From positions 282,425 to 346,424 of the forward strand of contig NZ_QJRG01000050.1 in the NCBI RefSeq assembly GCF_004025535.1: 64,000 bases of DNA, in the 5' to 3' direction. Position numbers and translations under genes: made by a program. This document shows positions 52,822-62,551 of this stretch, in pieces (positions within the stretch are counted from its first letter, which is position 1; each line of letters begins with the position of its first letter). The DNA comes from Pseudomonas alkylphenolica (GTDB taxonomy: Bacteria; Pseudomonadota; Gammaproteobacteria; Pseudomonadales; Pseudomonadaceae). The notes below the pieces were generated by a model that made no database searches, was not told the DNA's origin, and was given only the letters and a program-made list of their open reading frames with translations.

Positions 52822-54600
52822 TTACAAGGCTTCGGCATCCAGCAGGAACAAGCTCTCGCTGCCGGCTTTGACGGTGGCGGTCAGCGACTGGATGCGTGGC
52901 AGCATCCGCGCAAAGTAGAAGCGCGCGGTCCCCAGTTTGCTGGCGTAGAAGCCTTTCTGTTCACCGTGCTCCAGTGCAACATCAGCCATCTGCGCCCACA
53001 GGTAGGCATAGAGCGTGTAGCCGAACACATGCAGGTACTCCACCGATGCCGCACCGATTTCGCGGGCATTACCCTGCGAGCGGTCGAGCACCCAGGCGGT
53101 CAGTTCATCCAGGTTGTTGACTGCCGCCAGCAGCGGCGCCTTGAACTCGGCACGCGAGTCATCCAGGCCATGGGCGAAGGACTTGATCTGCGCTGACAGC
53201 AAGGTGTAAGTACGACCACCGTCAGCCACCAGCTTGCGCCCGACCAGGTCCAGAGCCTGAATGCCGTTGGTGCCTTCGTAGATCTGGGTAATGCGGCAGT
53301 CACGAATCAACTGCTCCTGGCCCCATTCGCGAATGTAGCCGTGACCGCCGAACACTTGTTGACCATGAACGGTGGTTTCCAGGCCCATGTCGGTCATGAA
53401 GGCCTTGGCGACCGGGGTCAACAGTGCGACCTGCGCCTCGGCGTGGTTGCGCTCAGTAGAGTCCGCACTGTATTTGGCCAGGTCCAGTTGCAGGGCGACG
53501 TAGGTGGAGAACGCCCGCCCGCCTTCGTTCAAGGCCTTCATCGTCAGCACCATGCGCCGCACATCGGGGTGGGCGATGATCGGGTCGGCCGCCTGTGCCG
53601 TTGCCACCGGGCCGCTCGGTGCACGGCTCTGCAGGCGTTCACGGGCATACTCGATGGCGTTCTGATAGGAACGCTCACCCAGCGCCAGCCCTTGAATACC
53701 CACGCCCAGGCGCTCGTAGTTCATCATGGTGAACATGGCGTTGAGGCCCTTGTTCAGCTCGCCAACCAGGTACCCGGTCGCGCCATCGAAGTTCATCACG
53801 CAGGTGGCCGAGGCCTTGATCCCCATCTTGTGTTCGATGGAGCCGCAGCTGACGGCATTGTCGTTACCCAGCGAACCGTCGGCATTGACCAGCACCTTCG
53901 GCACCAGGAACAGCGAGATGCCCTTGGCGCCCGACGGCGCGTCCGGCAGCTTGGCGAGCACCAGGTGAATGATGTTTTCGCTGAGGTCCTGTTCGCCACC
54001 GGTGATGAAAATTTTCGTGCCGGTGACACGGTAGCTGCCATCGGCCTGCGCTTCGGCGCGGGTGCGAATCAGCCCCAGGTCGGTACCGGCATGCGGCTCG
54101 GTCAGGCACATGGAACCGGTCCAGCGCCCTTCGTACATCGCTGGCAAGTAAGTGGCCTTGAGCGCATCGCTGGCATGGTTGAGCACCGACAATGCAGCGC
54201 CTGCGGTCAGCATCGAATACAAGGCAAACGACAGGTTGCCGGCGTTGAGCATTTCCTCGACCTGCGCGCCGATCACCTTGGGCATGCCCATGCCGCCGAA
54301 GTCGCAATCGCCGCTCACCCCTACCCAGCCATCATCGGCGTAGGTGCGGTAAGCCTGAATGAAGCCGTCCGGGGTGATCACCTTGCCCGCCTCCCAACGG
54401 CAGCCTTGCTCATCGCCACTGCGGTTGAGCGGTGCGATGGTTTGCGCGATGACCTTGCCGGCCTGTTCGAGCACCGCCCGGGCGGTGTCGGCATCGACAT
54501 GCTCGGCCAGCGCCGGCATGCGCGCCCACTGGGACGGGAGATCAAACACTTCGTTGAACAGGAACTCCATGTCACGCAGCGGCGGAAGGTAATCAGACAT
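52822..54600 (-). CDS. Acyl-CoA dehydrogenase (long FadE/AidB-like form)
   Basis: A 592-residue acyl-CoA dehydrogenase with the long C-terminal extension of the FadE5/PA0507-type group. N-terminal helices (PPLRDMEFLFNEVFDL), middle beta domain (SMCLTEPHAGTDLG, VTGTKIFITGGEQD), and C-terminal FAD region QQVFGGHGYIREWG, QIYEGTNGIQALDLVGRK with the catalytic-type Glu. The MSDY start at 54600 overlaps the end of the RND gene by eight bases, so the genes are coupled. It oxidises the acyl-CoA of a hydrophobic substrate. FAD; electron acceptor ETF. Confidence 0.92.
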   Translation of the reverse strand: MSDYLPPLRDMEFLFNEVFDLPSQWARMPALAEHVDADTARAVLEQAGKVIAQTIAPLNRSGDEQGCRWEAGKVITPDGFIQAYRTYADDGWVGVSGDCDFGGMGMPKVIGAQVEEMLNAGNLSFALYSMLTAGAALSVLNHASDALKATYLPAMYEGRWTGSMCLTEPHAGTDLGLIRTRAEAQADGSYRVTGTKIFITGGEQDLSENIIHLVLAKLPDAPSGAKGISLFLVPKVLVNADGSLGNDNAVSCGSIEHKMGIKASATCVMNFDGATGYLVGELNKGLNAMFTMMNYERLGVGIQGLALGERSYQNAIEYARERLQSRAPSGPVATAQAADPIIAHPDVRRMVLTMKALNEGGRAFSTYVALQLDLAKYSADSTERNHAEAQVALLTPVAKAFMTDMGLETTVHGQQVFGGHGYIREWGQEQLIRDCRITQIYEGTNGIQALDLVGRKLVADGGRTYTLLSAQIKSFAHGLDDSRAEFKAPLLAAVNNLDELTAWVLDRSQGNAREIGAASVEYLHVFGYTLYAYLWAQMADVALEHGEQKGFYASKLGTARFYFARMLPRIQSLTATVKAGSESLFLLDAEAL

Positions 54601-57079
54601 GATGCAAAGACTCGGCTTGTTGAGGGGAGTGTTGAGCACCCGCGTCGGTGACGGGGGTAGACGCTGCAGCGCCGGCCTTGACCCGAACCTTGTGGTCGGG
54701 CAACAGGAAGTGCGACAGCGCCGGAATCAGGATCAATGCGCCGAGCATGTTCCACAGGAACATGAAGGTCAGCAGGATGCCCATGTCGGCCTGGAACTTG
54801 ATCGGTGACCAGGCCCAGCCGACAACGCCGGCCGCCAGGGTGATACCCACCAGGCCAACAACCCGGCCGGTGAACGCCACTGCGTTTTCATAGGCTTCGG
54901 CCAACGGCATGCCCTTGCGCTGGTAGTGCAATTGCACGCTGAGCAGGTACAGCGCGTAATCCACACCGATACCAACGCCCAGGGCGATCACCGGCAAGGT
55001 AGCGACCTTCACGCCGATCCCCATCATCACCATCAGCGCCTCACACAGCACCGAGGTAAGGATCAGTGGCAATACCGCCACCAGCGTGGCGCGCCAGCTG
55101 CGGAAGGTGATCAGGCAGAACAGTGTCACCGCCAGGTACACCAGCAACAGCATGGTGCGATTGGCGTCACGGACCACGATGTTGGTCGCCGCTTCAATAC
55201 CGGCGCTGCCGGCGGCCAGCTGGAACTGCACCGCATCGCTGTTATTGGCCTGGGCGAAGCGCTCGACAATGGCAACCACCTGGTCGAGGGTGTCCGCCTT
55301 GTGGTCCTTGAGGTAGGCGATGACCGGCATCAGCGAGCAGTCGTTGTTGAACAGCTCCGGCGCGTTCACCGACGCCTGCTGTGCGGCGTAGTTGAGCACG
55401 TCCTGGTTGCGCTGGATGCTGTTGAGCTTGGGGTTGCCCTCATAGGTACCGGCAGTGATCTGGCGTACCGCGTTGGTCAGCGACAGCGTGGTCTGTACGC
55501 CGGGATACTGCTGGAGCTCCCAGGCCAGGCGGTCGGCGAGCACCAGTGTCTGGTAACGCAGGCAGCCTTCAGGCGCGGTCTTGATCATTACTGCAAAGGT
55601 GTCGCTGGAGAGCGCGTAATGGCCGGTGATGTAAGCGTTGTCACGGTTGTAGCGCGAGTCGGCGTGCAGTTCCGGTGCGCCGCTGTCGAGGTCGCCAATT
55701 TTCAGCTGCATACTCAGGGCAAAGCCCCCTGCCCCGAGAACCCCGGCCACCAGCAATGCCGCCGTAGCCCATTTGCGCGTGGTAAAGCGATCGAGCAGGT
55801 CCCACAGTTTGCCAAAGCCGCGGTGCTCGGCAGCCCGCGAGTCGATGCGCAGGGCACGTTCGGCGGCCTTGCGGCCCACACCGACATACGACAAGGCCAC
55901 CGGCATCAGCAACAGCGAAGTGAAGATCAGCACCGCAACGCCGATACTGGCGGCAATCGCCAGGTCCTTGATCACCGGGATGTCGATCAGCATCAGCACG
56001 GCAAAGCCCACCGCATCGGCCAGCAGCGCGGTCACACCGGCGATGAACAAACGGCGGAAGGTATAGCGTGCGGCCACCTGACGATGGGTGCCGCGGCCGA
56101 TGTCCTGCATGATGCCGTTCATTTTCTGCGCGGCATGCGACACGCCGATGGCAAAGATCAGGAACGGCACCAGGATCGAATACGGATCGATGGCATAACC
56201 CAGCCATGCGACGATCCCCAGTTGCCAGATCACCGCCGTCAGCGAACAGAACACCACCAGCAAGGTACTGCGTACGCAGCGGGTGTAGAGGTAGATGATC
56301 ACCAGGGTGGTCACCACCGCCAGGGCGAAGAACAGCATTACCTGGATCAGCCCGTCGATCAGGTCGCCCATCAGTTTGGCGAAGCCGATCACGTGAATCT
56401 TGTAGTGGCCCTGCGCTTCATACTGGCTGCGCAGTTGCTCAAGCTTTTGCGAAAAAGCGTGGTAGTCGATGCCGCGGCCGGTAGCGGAGTCATGGTCGAG
56501 CAGCGGTACGATCAACATGCTCGATTTGAAATCGCGAGCCACCAGGCTACCGACGATGTTCGCCCGCTCGATGTTCTGGCGCAGTTGCTCGATATCGGCC
56601 GACGTGCCCTGATAGCTGTCAGGCATGACCGGGCCGCCCTGAAAGCCTTCCTCGGTCACTTCGGTCCAGCGCACTGCCGGGCTCCAGAGTGATTTCATCC
56701 AGGCACGGTCCACGCCCTGGCTAAGGAACAGTTCGTCGTTGATGTGACGCAGGGTTTGCAGGTACGCGGGGTCGAAGATATCGCCCTGGGTGTTCTCTAC
56801 CACTACCCGCAACGAGTTGCCCAGGCCACGCAGCGACTGGCGATTGTCCAGGTAGTTCTGGATGTAGGGATGGCTCTGGGGGATCATTTTTTCGAAGCTG
56901 GGCCGCAGCTCCAGACGCGTCACGGCCATAAAGCCCAGCACCAGGGTAGCCAGCAGCATCAGCACCATGAACGGCAGTCGATGGTTGAACACCAGGCGTT
57001 CCAGCCCGTTGCCTGAGCGCGCGTCGAATTCACCGAGGGTGCGAATTACCGGCAACGTGTCTTGTTGGATATTGGCCAT
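54593..57079 (-). CDS. RND/MMPL-type hydrophobic compound transporter
   Basis: A 828-residue, about twelve-helix membrane protein in two repeats. The N-terminal helix (FMVLMLLATLVLGFMAVTRL) is followed by a long periplasmic loop, then helices near 240-420 containing SVALAD-like FLIFAIGVSHAAQKMNG and VTALLADAVGFAVLML, a second loop and a second helix block (LGVGIGVDYALYLLS, VGITLAAGVVGWAW). The GxxxDYxxY-type GVDYALYL segment is the RND superfamily hallmark. Proteins of this kind lie with DUF1329, DUF1302 and Ycf48-like genes and are thought to move lipids or hydrophobic organics. Direction and substrate are unknown. Confidence 0.87.
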   Translation of the reverse strand: MANIQQDTLPVIRTLGEFDARSGNGLERLVFNHRLPFMVLMLLATLVLGFMAVTRLELRPSFEKMIPQSHPYIQNYLDNRQSLRGLGNSLRVVVENTQGDIFDPAYLQTLRHINDELFLSQGVDRAWMKSLWSPAVRWTEVTEEGFQGGPVMPDSYQGTSADIEQLRQNIERANIVGSLVARDFKSSMLIVPLLDHDSATGRGIDYHAFSQKLEQLRSQYEAQGHYKIHVIGFAKLMGDLIDGLIQVMLFFALAVVTTLVIIYLYTRCVRSTLLVVFCSLTAVIWQLGIVAWLGYAIDPYSILVPFLIFAIGVSHAAQKMNGIMQDIGRGTHRQVAARYTFRRLFIAGVTALLADAVGFAVLMLIDIPVIKDLAIAASIGVAVLIFTSLLLMPVALSYVGVGRKAAERALRIDSRAAEHRGFGKLWDLLDRFTTRKWATAALLVAGVLGAGGFALSMQLKIGDLDSGAPELHADSRYNRDNAYITGHYALSSDTFAVMIKTAPEGCLRYQTLVLADRLAWELQQYPGVQTTLSLTNAVRQITAGTYEGNPKLNSIQRNQDVLNYAAQQASVNAPELFNNDCSLMPVIAYLKDHKADTLDQVVAIVERFAQANNSDAVQFQLAAGSAGIEAATNIVVRDANRTMLLLVYLAVTLFCLITFRSWRATLVAVLPLILTSVLCEALMVMMGIGVKVATLPVIALGVGIGVDYALYLLSVQLHYQRKGMPLAEAYENAVAFTGRVVGLVGITLAAGVVGWAWSPIKFQADMGILLTFMFLWNMLGALILIPALSHFLLPDHKVRVKAGAAASTPVTDAGAQHSPQQAESLHHV

Positions 57080-57109
57080 CAGGGTTATCTCTTGTTATGT
57101 GGACGGCGG

Positions 57110-58177
57110 TTACTCAACGGCGAGCGTGCGTACGCCGCGCTCACCCACCAGCACCAGATCGGTTGCGGCATCGAAGGCCGCCCCGGTGATCGGGGTACGG
57201 GTGATTTGACTCACCTGGACAAAACTGGCGCCATCGTCGTGGCTGACCAGCACATGCCCGGCCTGGCTCATCAGCCAGAGGTTGCCTGTACTGTCGAGGT
57301 TGGCGGCGGTGATGCTGTTGGCAAGGCCGGTTTCGACCATCTGCCAGTTTTCACCGCCATCGGTGCTACGCACCACATGACCGCGCAGGCCATAAGCCAG
57401 CAACACGCCCGGTTTGCCGACGGCGCCAAAGAGGGTTCCGGCATACGGGGTGGTCAGGCGGGTGAAATGCTCGCCATCTGCAGCCAGTTTGAGCAGCAGC
57501 CCTTGTTCGCCGGTGATGTACAGCGCCCCGTCGATACTGGCCAGGCTGGTCAGGTGCAGGGCTTGCGGGTTGTCGGTGCGCTCCAGCCATGGCGTCCAGT
57601 GCTGGCCGCCATCACGGGTGTGCAGCAACAGGTTGAACACACCAACGGCAAAGCCGTTTTGTTCATCGGCGAACCACACGTCCAGCAAGGGCTTGTCGGC
57701 GCCCTCTGCTACCAGGCGTTCACCTTCGCCGATCAACTGTGCCAGGCGCTCGTCGTTGGGGGCCGCCTGGGCCTGGGCGCGGTAGTAGGCCAGCACTTGC
57801 TCGCCCAACACTCGGCCGTCCAGTTGCTTCTGCCAGGTTTTGCCACCGTCCTGGCTGTGCACGATGACGCCGTCGTTCCCCACTGCCCAACCCTGTTGGG
57901 CACTGGGGAAACTCACGGCATTGAGATCGGCACTGGCCGGCACACTGGCTTGCTGCCAATGGCTGCCGTGGTCGTCGGAATACAGAATGTGGCCACGAGG
58001 GCCGACCGCCACCATGCGGGCACCGGCGCTGGTCACATCACGCAGCGGGCTTGCCGATGCCAAGGCACTGGGCGAAGCCGGCAGATCCAGTACATCCGTG
58101 TAAGGCGCGGCCTGGGCCGTACCTTGAAGGGCTGCCCACGTCAGCATCAACGCAGTGCATCGTTTGACAAAATACAT
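57110..58177 (-). CDS. Ycf48/sialidase-like beta-propeller protein
   Basis: A 355-residue secreted protein. Signal peptide MYFVKRCTALMLTWAALQGTAQA, then repeats of the BNR/Ycf48 type (SDDHGSHWQQASVPASADLNAVSF, SQDGGKTWQKQL, TRDGGQHWTPWL, STDGGENWQMVE, SHDDGASFVQV). The recurring S-x-D-x-G-x-x-W motif marks each propeller blade. ATG 58177 has GGAGG seven bases upstream, which decides against the longer frame. It is between the RND and DUF1329 genes, probably a periplasmic scaffold of the same transport system. Confidence 0.88.
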   Translation of the reverse strand: MYFVKRCTALMLTWAALQGTAQAAPYTDVLDLPASPSALASASPLRDVTSAGARMVAVGPRGHILYSDDHGSHWQQASVPASADLNAVSFPSAQQGWAVGNDGVIVHSQDGGKTWQKQLDGRVLGEQVLAYYRAQAQAAPNDERLAQLIGEGERLVAEGADKPLLDVWFADEQNGFAVGVFNLLLHTRDGGQHWTPWLERTDNPQALHLTSLASIDGALYITGEQGLLLKLAADGEHFTRLTTPYAGTLFGAVGKPGVLLAYGLRGHVVRSTDGGENWQMVETGLANSITAANLDSTGNLWLMSQAGHVLVSHDDGASFVQVSQITRTPITGAAFDAATDLVLVGERGVRTLAVE

Positions 58178-58273
58178 ACCCGGTCCTCCAGATCGCCGCT
58201 GCACGCAGCAGGCTGCTCTACAAAGCGTCCGGCGTCGCAAGCGAGGCCGGACTTCATCTACGTTGCCGTCGAC

Positions 58274-59632
58274 TCAGCGAATACCGGCGCCGGCCAGCGA
58301 CTCCGGCGACCACTGGGTTTTCGACAGCGGGTCGATGTAACGGATACCGCCGTAAGCGCCGACCACACCGTTGAGGTTGTAGGTGCCGCCAATCAGGTCG
58401 TAGATCATGAACGGCGTAGAGTCCGGGGTGCGTTTGTCGTAGCTCTGGCTGAGGAAGGCGAACGAGCCACGGTACAGCTGGCCACGGGCGTCATACTGGT
58501 CCGATGCCAGAGCGATCCAGCTGTCTTCGTCGAGGTAGAAGCGACGCTTGTGATAGATGTGACGCGCACCGTCCTTCAGCTTGCCTTCCACTACCCATAC
58601 CCGGTGTTTCTCCCAGCGCACGAAGTCCGGCGCCAGGTGGTTCGGGGTGATCAACTGCTTGATATCGGTGTTGTAGGTCAGTTTGTAGGTGTTGTACGGC
58701 ACAAACATTTCCTGCTTGCCGACCAGGGTCCAGTCGTAGCGGTCCAGTGCGCCGTTGAAGACGAACACGTCATCGTAGGTGCCCGAGCCCGACGTACCCG
58801 GGTTGGGGGTGTCGTAGGCCAGGTTCGGCGCCAGTTTCACCCGGCGCTGGCCAGGCAGGTATTGCCAGGCACTGCGGGGCTGTACCAGCGGGTTGGCGGC
58901 ATCGCGCAGCATCATCGCTTCACCGGCGCGGCGGGCTGGTGCGGTGTACACCAGTTTCATCTGGTAGTAGGTGTCTTTGGAGCCGATCGGCTTGTTCATG
59001 TCCTCGTAGATCGGGTAGCTGATGTTCGCCTGGCCGGTGGTGGACAGGGTCGGTACACCGGCGGCGTCGACGTTCCAGGAGTCGTACTTGGCGGCCATGC
59101 TCACGCCCTGGTAGCGCAGCAGGAAGTTCCACATGGCCTCGGCACCGGTCTGCGGGATCGGGAACGGAATACCCGGCAGCACGTTTTCAACCGCGGAGCC
59201 ACCTTCCTGGCTGCGCGCACCGACGGCGTTCTTCACCGTGTTGTCGAGCACCGGTTGCGGCAGCGCCACGGTACGGTGGGTCGGGTAGACGTCGACCTTG
59301 AAGGTCGGGAAGCGCTTGAGCAGCTCAAGCGTGGTAGCGGTCAGCTGACCTTTGTATTGATCAGCGTTCTTGCCGTCGATGACCATCAGCGGCTTTTCAC
59401 CGGCAAACGGGTCCGGACGCATGCTGTCGCCGCTCTTGAAGCCGGCAGGCGGCGTGACCAGGCCACCCTGGTAGGCAGGAATCGAGCCGTCGGCATTGGC
59501 CGCTTTTTCGGCGCCGATCTGGGTCAGGTTGTTGCCCAGGCGGGCAGCCTGGTCAGCGGATACGGCAGCGTGGGCGGCATTGAAGGCGGCCAGCGACAGG
59601 CACGTGGCCAACAGAGTACGCATGTAGTTCAT
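58274..59632 (-). CDS. DUF1329 outer-membrane lipoprotein-sorting-like protein
   Basis: A 452-residue secreted protein of the DUF1329 family (LolB/LppX-like fold). Signal peptide MNYMRTLLATCLSLAAFNAAHA, cleaved near AVSADQ. The body has SIPAYQGGL, WNFLLRYQGVSM, DDVFVFNGALDRYDW, KHRVWVVEGKLKDGARHIYHKRRFYLDEDSW and SFAFLSQSYDKR, the family signature. GGAG lies six bases before the ATG. Likely binds a hydrophobic compound in the periplasm for the RND partner. Confidence 0.92.
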   Translation of the reverse strand: MNYMRTLLATCLSLAAFNAAHAAVSADQAARLGNNLTQIGAEKAANADGSIPAYQGGLVTPPAGFKSGDSMRPDPFAGEKPLMVIDGKNADQYKGQLTATTLELLKRFPTFKVDVYPTHRTVALPQPVLDNTVKNAVGARSQEGGSAVENVLPGIPFPIPQTGAEAMWNFLLRYQGVSMAAKYDSWNVDAAGVPTLSTTGQANISYPIYEDMNKPIGSKDTYYQMKLVYTAPARRAGEAMMLRDAANPLVQPRSAWQYLPGQRRVKLAPNLAYDTPNPGTSGSGTYDDVFVFNGALDRYDWTLVGKQEMFVPYNTYKLTYNTDIKQLITPNHLAPDFVRWEKHRVWVVEGKLKDGARHIYHKRRFYLDEDSWIALASDQYDARGQLYRGSFAFLSQSYDKRTPDSTPFMIYDLIGGTYNLNGVVGAYGGIRYIDPLSKTQWSPESLAGAGIR

Positions 59633-59650
59633 GATGTTCTCCAGCGTGAT

Positions 59651-59694
59651 GACTGAAATGCAGTGACTTGAAGACTGAAATGCAGTGACTTAAA
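59651..59694 (-). repeat. 22-bp tandem duplication between DUF1302 and DUF1329
   Basis: Two units (59651-59672 and 59673-59694; GACTGAAATGCAGTGACTT followed by GAA or AAA) differ at one base. The second includes the DUF1302 stop. It is a small local duplication without an obvious role. Confidence 0.9.
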
Positions 59695-61645
59695 AAGTGG
59701 TTTTAAGGGTCAGATAAAGCGCACCACGGTCCTCGGTGGTGGCGCCGCCACCAGAGAAGGAGGAGTAGCCGCCGCCGTAGCAGGTGTAGTCCTGCTCACC
59801 ATCCAGGGCATTAGGAGCCGCGCCATCGGTCTGGCCGTTGTTGCACGACTGGGTTTTGCCGAAGCTGTCGACGTACTTGAGGTCGACGAAATACTGGTTG
59901 TAAACCGCGGCGCTGACGCCCACGGCATAGTTGCCGGTGTCCTCGGCACCACCGCCTTGCACTGGCGATACACCATCGAGACCGACGTTGATCGACAAGG
60001 GCATGCTCATGTCGACACCCGGCATGACCTGGTACCAGGTCGGCGTGAAGTTGACGGCGATACCCCAGTTGTCACGGGTCGGTTTGTCGATGCCGCGGTA
60101 GCTGCTCTTGCCCTTGTACAAGGCCTCGTTATGGCCATCGAGCTTGAGCAGGTTGCTGTAGAACAGCTCGCCCAGCAGGGTTGCACCGTCGAACAACGGC
60201 GTGTCACCGATGGTCATCAGGCCGTTGAGGGTCCAGTGCAGGGTCTGGCCGGTGGCACTCAGGCCATCGCCATCCTTGGGTACGTCATAGATCACACCGC
60301 TGGCGGGCGAGCGCGGTGGCAACAGGCCGAAACCGCCACCCAGGCCACTTTGCCCCGGTGCACTGACAATCGCCGGAATGCTCGCCAACGGCATGTTGTG
60401 GCGGATGTTCAGGTCGCTGCCGACGCTGATACCGGCGACATCCTTGGACAGGCTGAGGCCGTAGACATCGATGTTGTCGGCGTAGGCAAACTGGTAGGTC
60501 GGGGTCTGCAGCGAGTTGTAGAGGTTGCCCACGGCACCGGTACGGCTGGCCGGTGGCGCGCCGAACGGGCCGCTGGACACGGTCAGGCCACGGGCATCGA
60601 GCCAGGCCTGTGGGAGGATTTCCGAGGTCTTGCGGTAGTAGAAACCCAGGGTGCCGCCCAGCCATTCTGGTGACCACTTGGCCATGACACCCCAGTCACC
60701 GGACTTGTCCGGCGTCAGGTCGTCGCCACGGCGAATGGTGGTCAGGGCGCCGCGCACCGGAATCAGCCCGGGGGTACCGGTATGGCCGAGCAGGAAGCTT
60801 TGTGCGCCCTCGCCCACCACGTCGGAGCTGCCGTAGTAGGTGCCGGCTTCCGGTAACCGGGCGGCGTCCCAGTCAAAGAAGTATTGCGCGCCGAAGGTCA
60901 GCTCGGAGTTGACCAGAAACGAAGTGGACAGCTGGTTACGCGGCACGAACAGTTCTTTGGCCTCGGTGCCGGGCGATGCTGCCAGCTTGGCCAGGTCCAG
61001 GCCCGACTGGCCGTAGCTCAGCGAGTGCACCGGGTTGAGCAGTGTTTCACCCCAGAACAGGTTGTGCTGGCCGAGCTTGCCGCTGAGTTCGGAGCTGTCG
61101 CCGATTTCAGTACGGGCAAACACAAAGGCATCGAGCACTTCGCCTGATGGGCCGTTGTAGTAACGCTGGGCATAGTTGCTCAGGTGCGAGCTGCCCAGTC
61201 CCGTACCGGTACCTGGCAGGCCGTTGAGGCTCGGGTTGATGCCGGAGGTGTCGCCGTTGCCGTTGACGAACGGGTTGGAGTTGGAACCGGTGTTTTCGTA
61301 GGCCTTGTCATACCAGCTGGCGGTACTGACGCGAAAACCCATGCTGCCCTGGTAGATCACGTCCAGCTCGGTAAGCAGGTCGACACGGTTGGTGATGTTG
61401 GTGCCTGCCTTGCGGAAGTTGTAGTCGCCGTCGTTGTTGTTCGGCGTACCCAGCATGCGTTTGTCGGCACTTTCGGTGCGCACACCGTAGTTGTATTTCA
61501 CGGTGTTATCGAAGCGAACGGACCAGTCCTCGCTTCCGGTATCGACTTCAAACGCCTGGGCGCCTGGCAGCGTGAGCAAACCGAGGGCGCAAGCGAGCAG
61601 ACGACGCTGTGCAACCACAGCGCTATGAATGCGGTGTTTTGGCAT
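59690..61645 (-). CDS. DUF1302 outer-membrane protein
   Basis: A 651-residue protein with signal peptide (LLACALGLLTLPGAQA, cleaved before FEVDTG) and a predominantly beta-strand body, with typical DUF1302 features (EDWSVRFDNTVKYNYGVRTES, FRVSTASWYDKAYE, GLDLAKLAASPGTEAKELFVPRNQLS) and a C-terminal GALYLTLKTTF ending in Phe, as in barrels. ATG 61645 is chosen because GGAG lies eight bases upstream. Usual length for the family. Probably the outer-membrane channel of the RND/DUF1329 system. Confidence 0.92.
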   Translation of the reverse strand: MPKHRIHSAVVAQRRLLACALGLLTLPGAQAFEVDTGSEDWSVRFDNTVKYNYGVRTESADKRMLGTPNNNDGDYNFRKAGTNITNRVDLLTELDVIYQGSMGFRVSTASWYDKAYENTGSNSNPFVNGNGDTSGINPSLNGLPGTGTGLGSSHLSNYAQRYYNGPSGEVLDAFVFARTEIGDSSELSGKLGQHNLFWGETLLNPVHSLSYGQSGLDLAKLAASPGTEAKELFVPRNQLSTSFLVNSELTFGAQYFFDWDAARLPEAGTYYGSSDVVGEGAQSFLLGHTGTPGLIPVRGALTTIRRGDDLTPDKSGDWGVMAKWSPEWLGGTLGFYYRKTSEILPQAWLDARGLTVSSGPFGAPPASRTGAVGNLYNSLQTPTYQFAYADNIDVYGLSLSKDVAGISVGSDLNIRHNMPLASIPAIVSAPGQSGLGGGFGLLPPRSPASGVIYDVPKDGDGLSATGQTLHWTLNGLMTIGDTPLFDGATLLGELFYSNLLKLDGHNEALYKGKSSYRGIDKPTRDNWGIAVNFTPTWYQVMPGVDMSMPLSINVGLDGVSPVQGGGAEDTGNYAVGVSAAVYNQYFVDLKYVDSFGKTQSCNNGQTDGAAPNALDGEQDYTCYGGGYSSFSGGGATTEDRGALYLTLKTTF

Positions 61646-61730
61646 TACGATGACTCCACGTATTGTTATTGTTGTTATCGCCGCCCGTCGGATGCGGGCG
61701 TTGGTCAAGCGTCCGTGCAGTGCTGCAGGA

Positions 61731-62297
61731 TTAACAATCCAGGGTTTGGATGAAGGACTCGGCCTGGGGCCAAGGCCCGTACCCGGAAGCAGGGTTCAGG
61801 TGGCCGACAGCGCCCAGCTCGACCAGCTGGCTACCCCAGCCTTGCGCCATGGCGGTGACAGCCTCAAGGCTGGCCAGGTGGTCATTGCTGCTGGCCGCAA
61901 CAATGCTCGGGAACGGCAGCGGTGTGATCGGCAACGGCGCCCAGCCATTGGCACGCAGCGTGTCAGGGCTTGGGTAGGCCGCCGGCCATTCGGCTTGCAG
62001 ATCCGGTGGTGCCGCCAGCAACGCGCCTTTGATCGGCCGCTGATAGCGCGCCGCCCAGTGGGCTACCATCAGTACACCGGCGCTGTGCGCCACCAGTACC
62101 ACCTCGCCATCGATCTGCTCGAGGGCGTGCTGGATCGCTTCGACCCGGGCGTTGCAATCAAGACCGTTGGCTTGTAACGGCGCAACCGCGCGCACCTTGG
62201 CAAGGCGAGCCTCAAGCAGGGTCTGCCAGTGCTCGGCGACATGATCACGCAGGCCAGGGACGATCAGGACAGTAGCGGCGGTATGCAATTTTTCCAC
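61731..62297 (-). CDS. Alpha/beta hydrolase, RBBP9/YdeN type
   Basis: A 188-residue compact serine hydrolase. VLIVPGLRDHVAEHWQ is the oxyanion region; the nucleophile is Ser72 in VAHSAG; SSNDHLAS holds the Asp and VGHLNPASGYG the His. It is the first gene of the minus-strand operon and divergent from the AraC gene at 62552. It may hydrolyse an ester of the hydrophobic substrate. Confidence 0.88.
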   Translation of the reverse strand: MEKLHTAATVLIVPGLRDHVAEHWQTLLEARLAKVRAVAPLQANGLDCNARVEAIQHALEQIDGEVVLVAHSAGVLMVAHWAARYQRPIKGALLAAPPDLQAEWPAAYPSPDTLRANGWAPLPITPLPFPSIVAASSNDHLASLEAVTAMAQGWGSQLVELGAVGHLNPASGYGPWPQAESFIQTLDC

Positions 62298-62551
62298 GTC
62301 AACACCTATGCTCTAGAAAGACCGCTCGCCGGGTAAGGCGAACGCTTCGAGAGTCACAGTAATCAGCGCTCCCCCCGGGTGCTTTACATTGAGCGTCAGT
62401 GACTTTTCATTTGATGACAAGCGTGTGTGCAGGCGGCCCAAGCCCCGGATTAGGCGGCTGCAAACAGCTTTTCATTTGGCGACACACAGGCTATAAATCC
62501 TTACCCGTCGCAGAAACGGGACGCCTAATGAGAACGCGTGGAAAACAATAA

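Noticed and set aside
55000..56692. Long plus-strand frames opposite the RND and Ycf48-like genes (also 57062-59656)
   Set aside because: They are shadows in high-GC DNA: very His/Gln/Gly-rich composition with no domain, while the minus-strand genes carry clear motifs.
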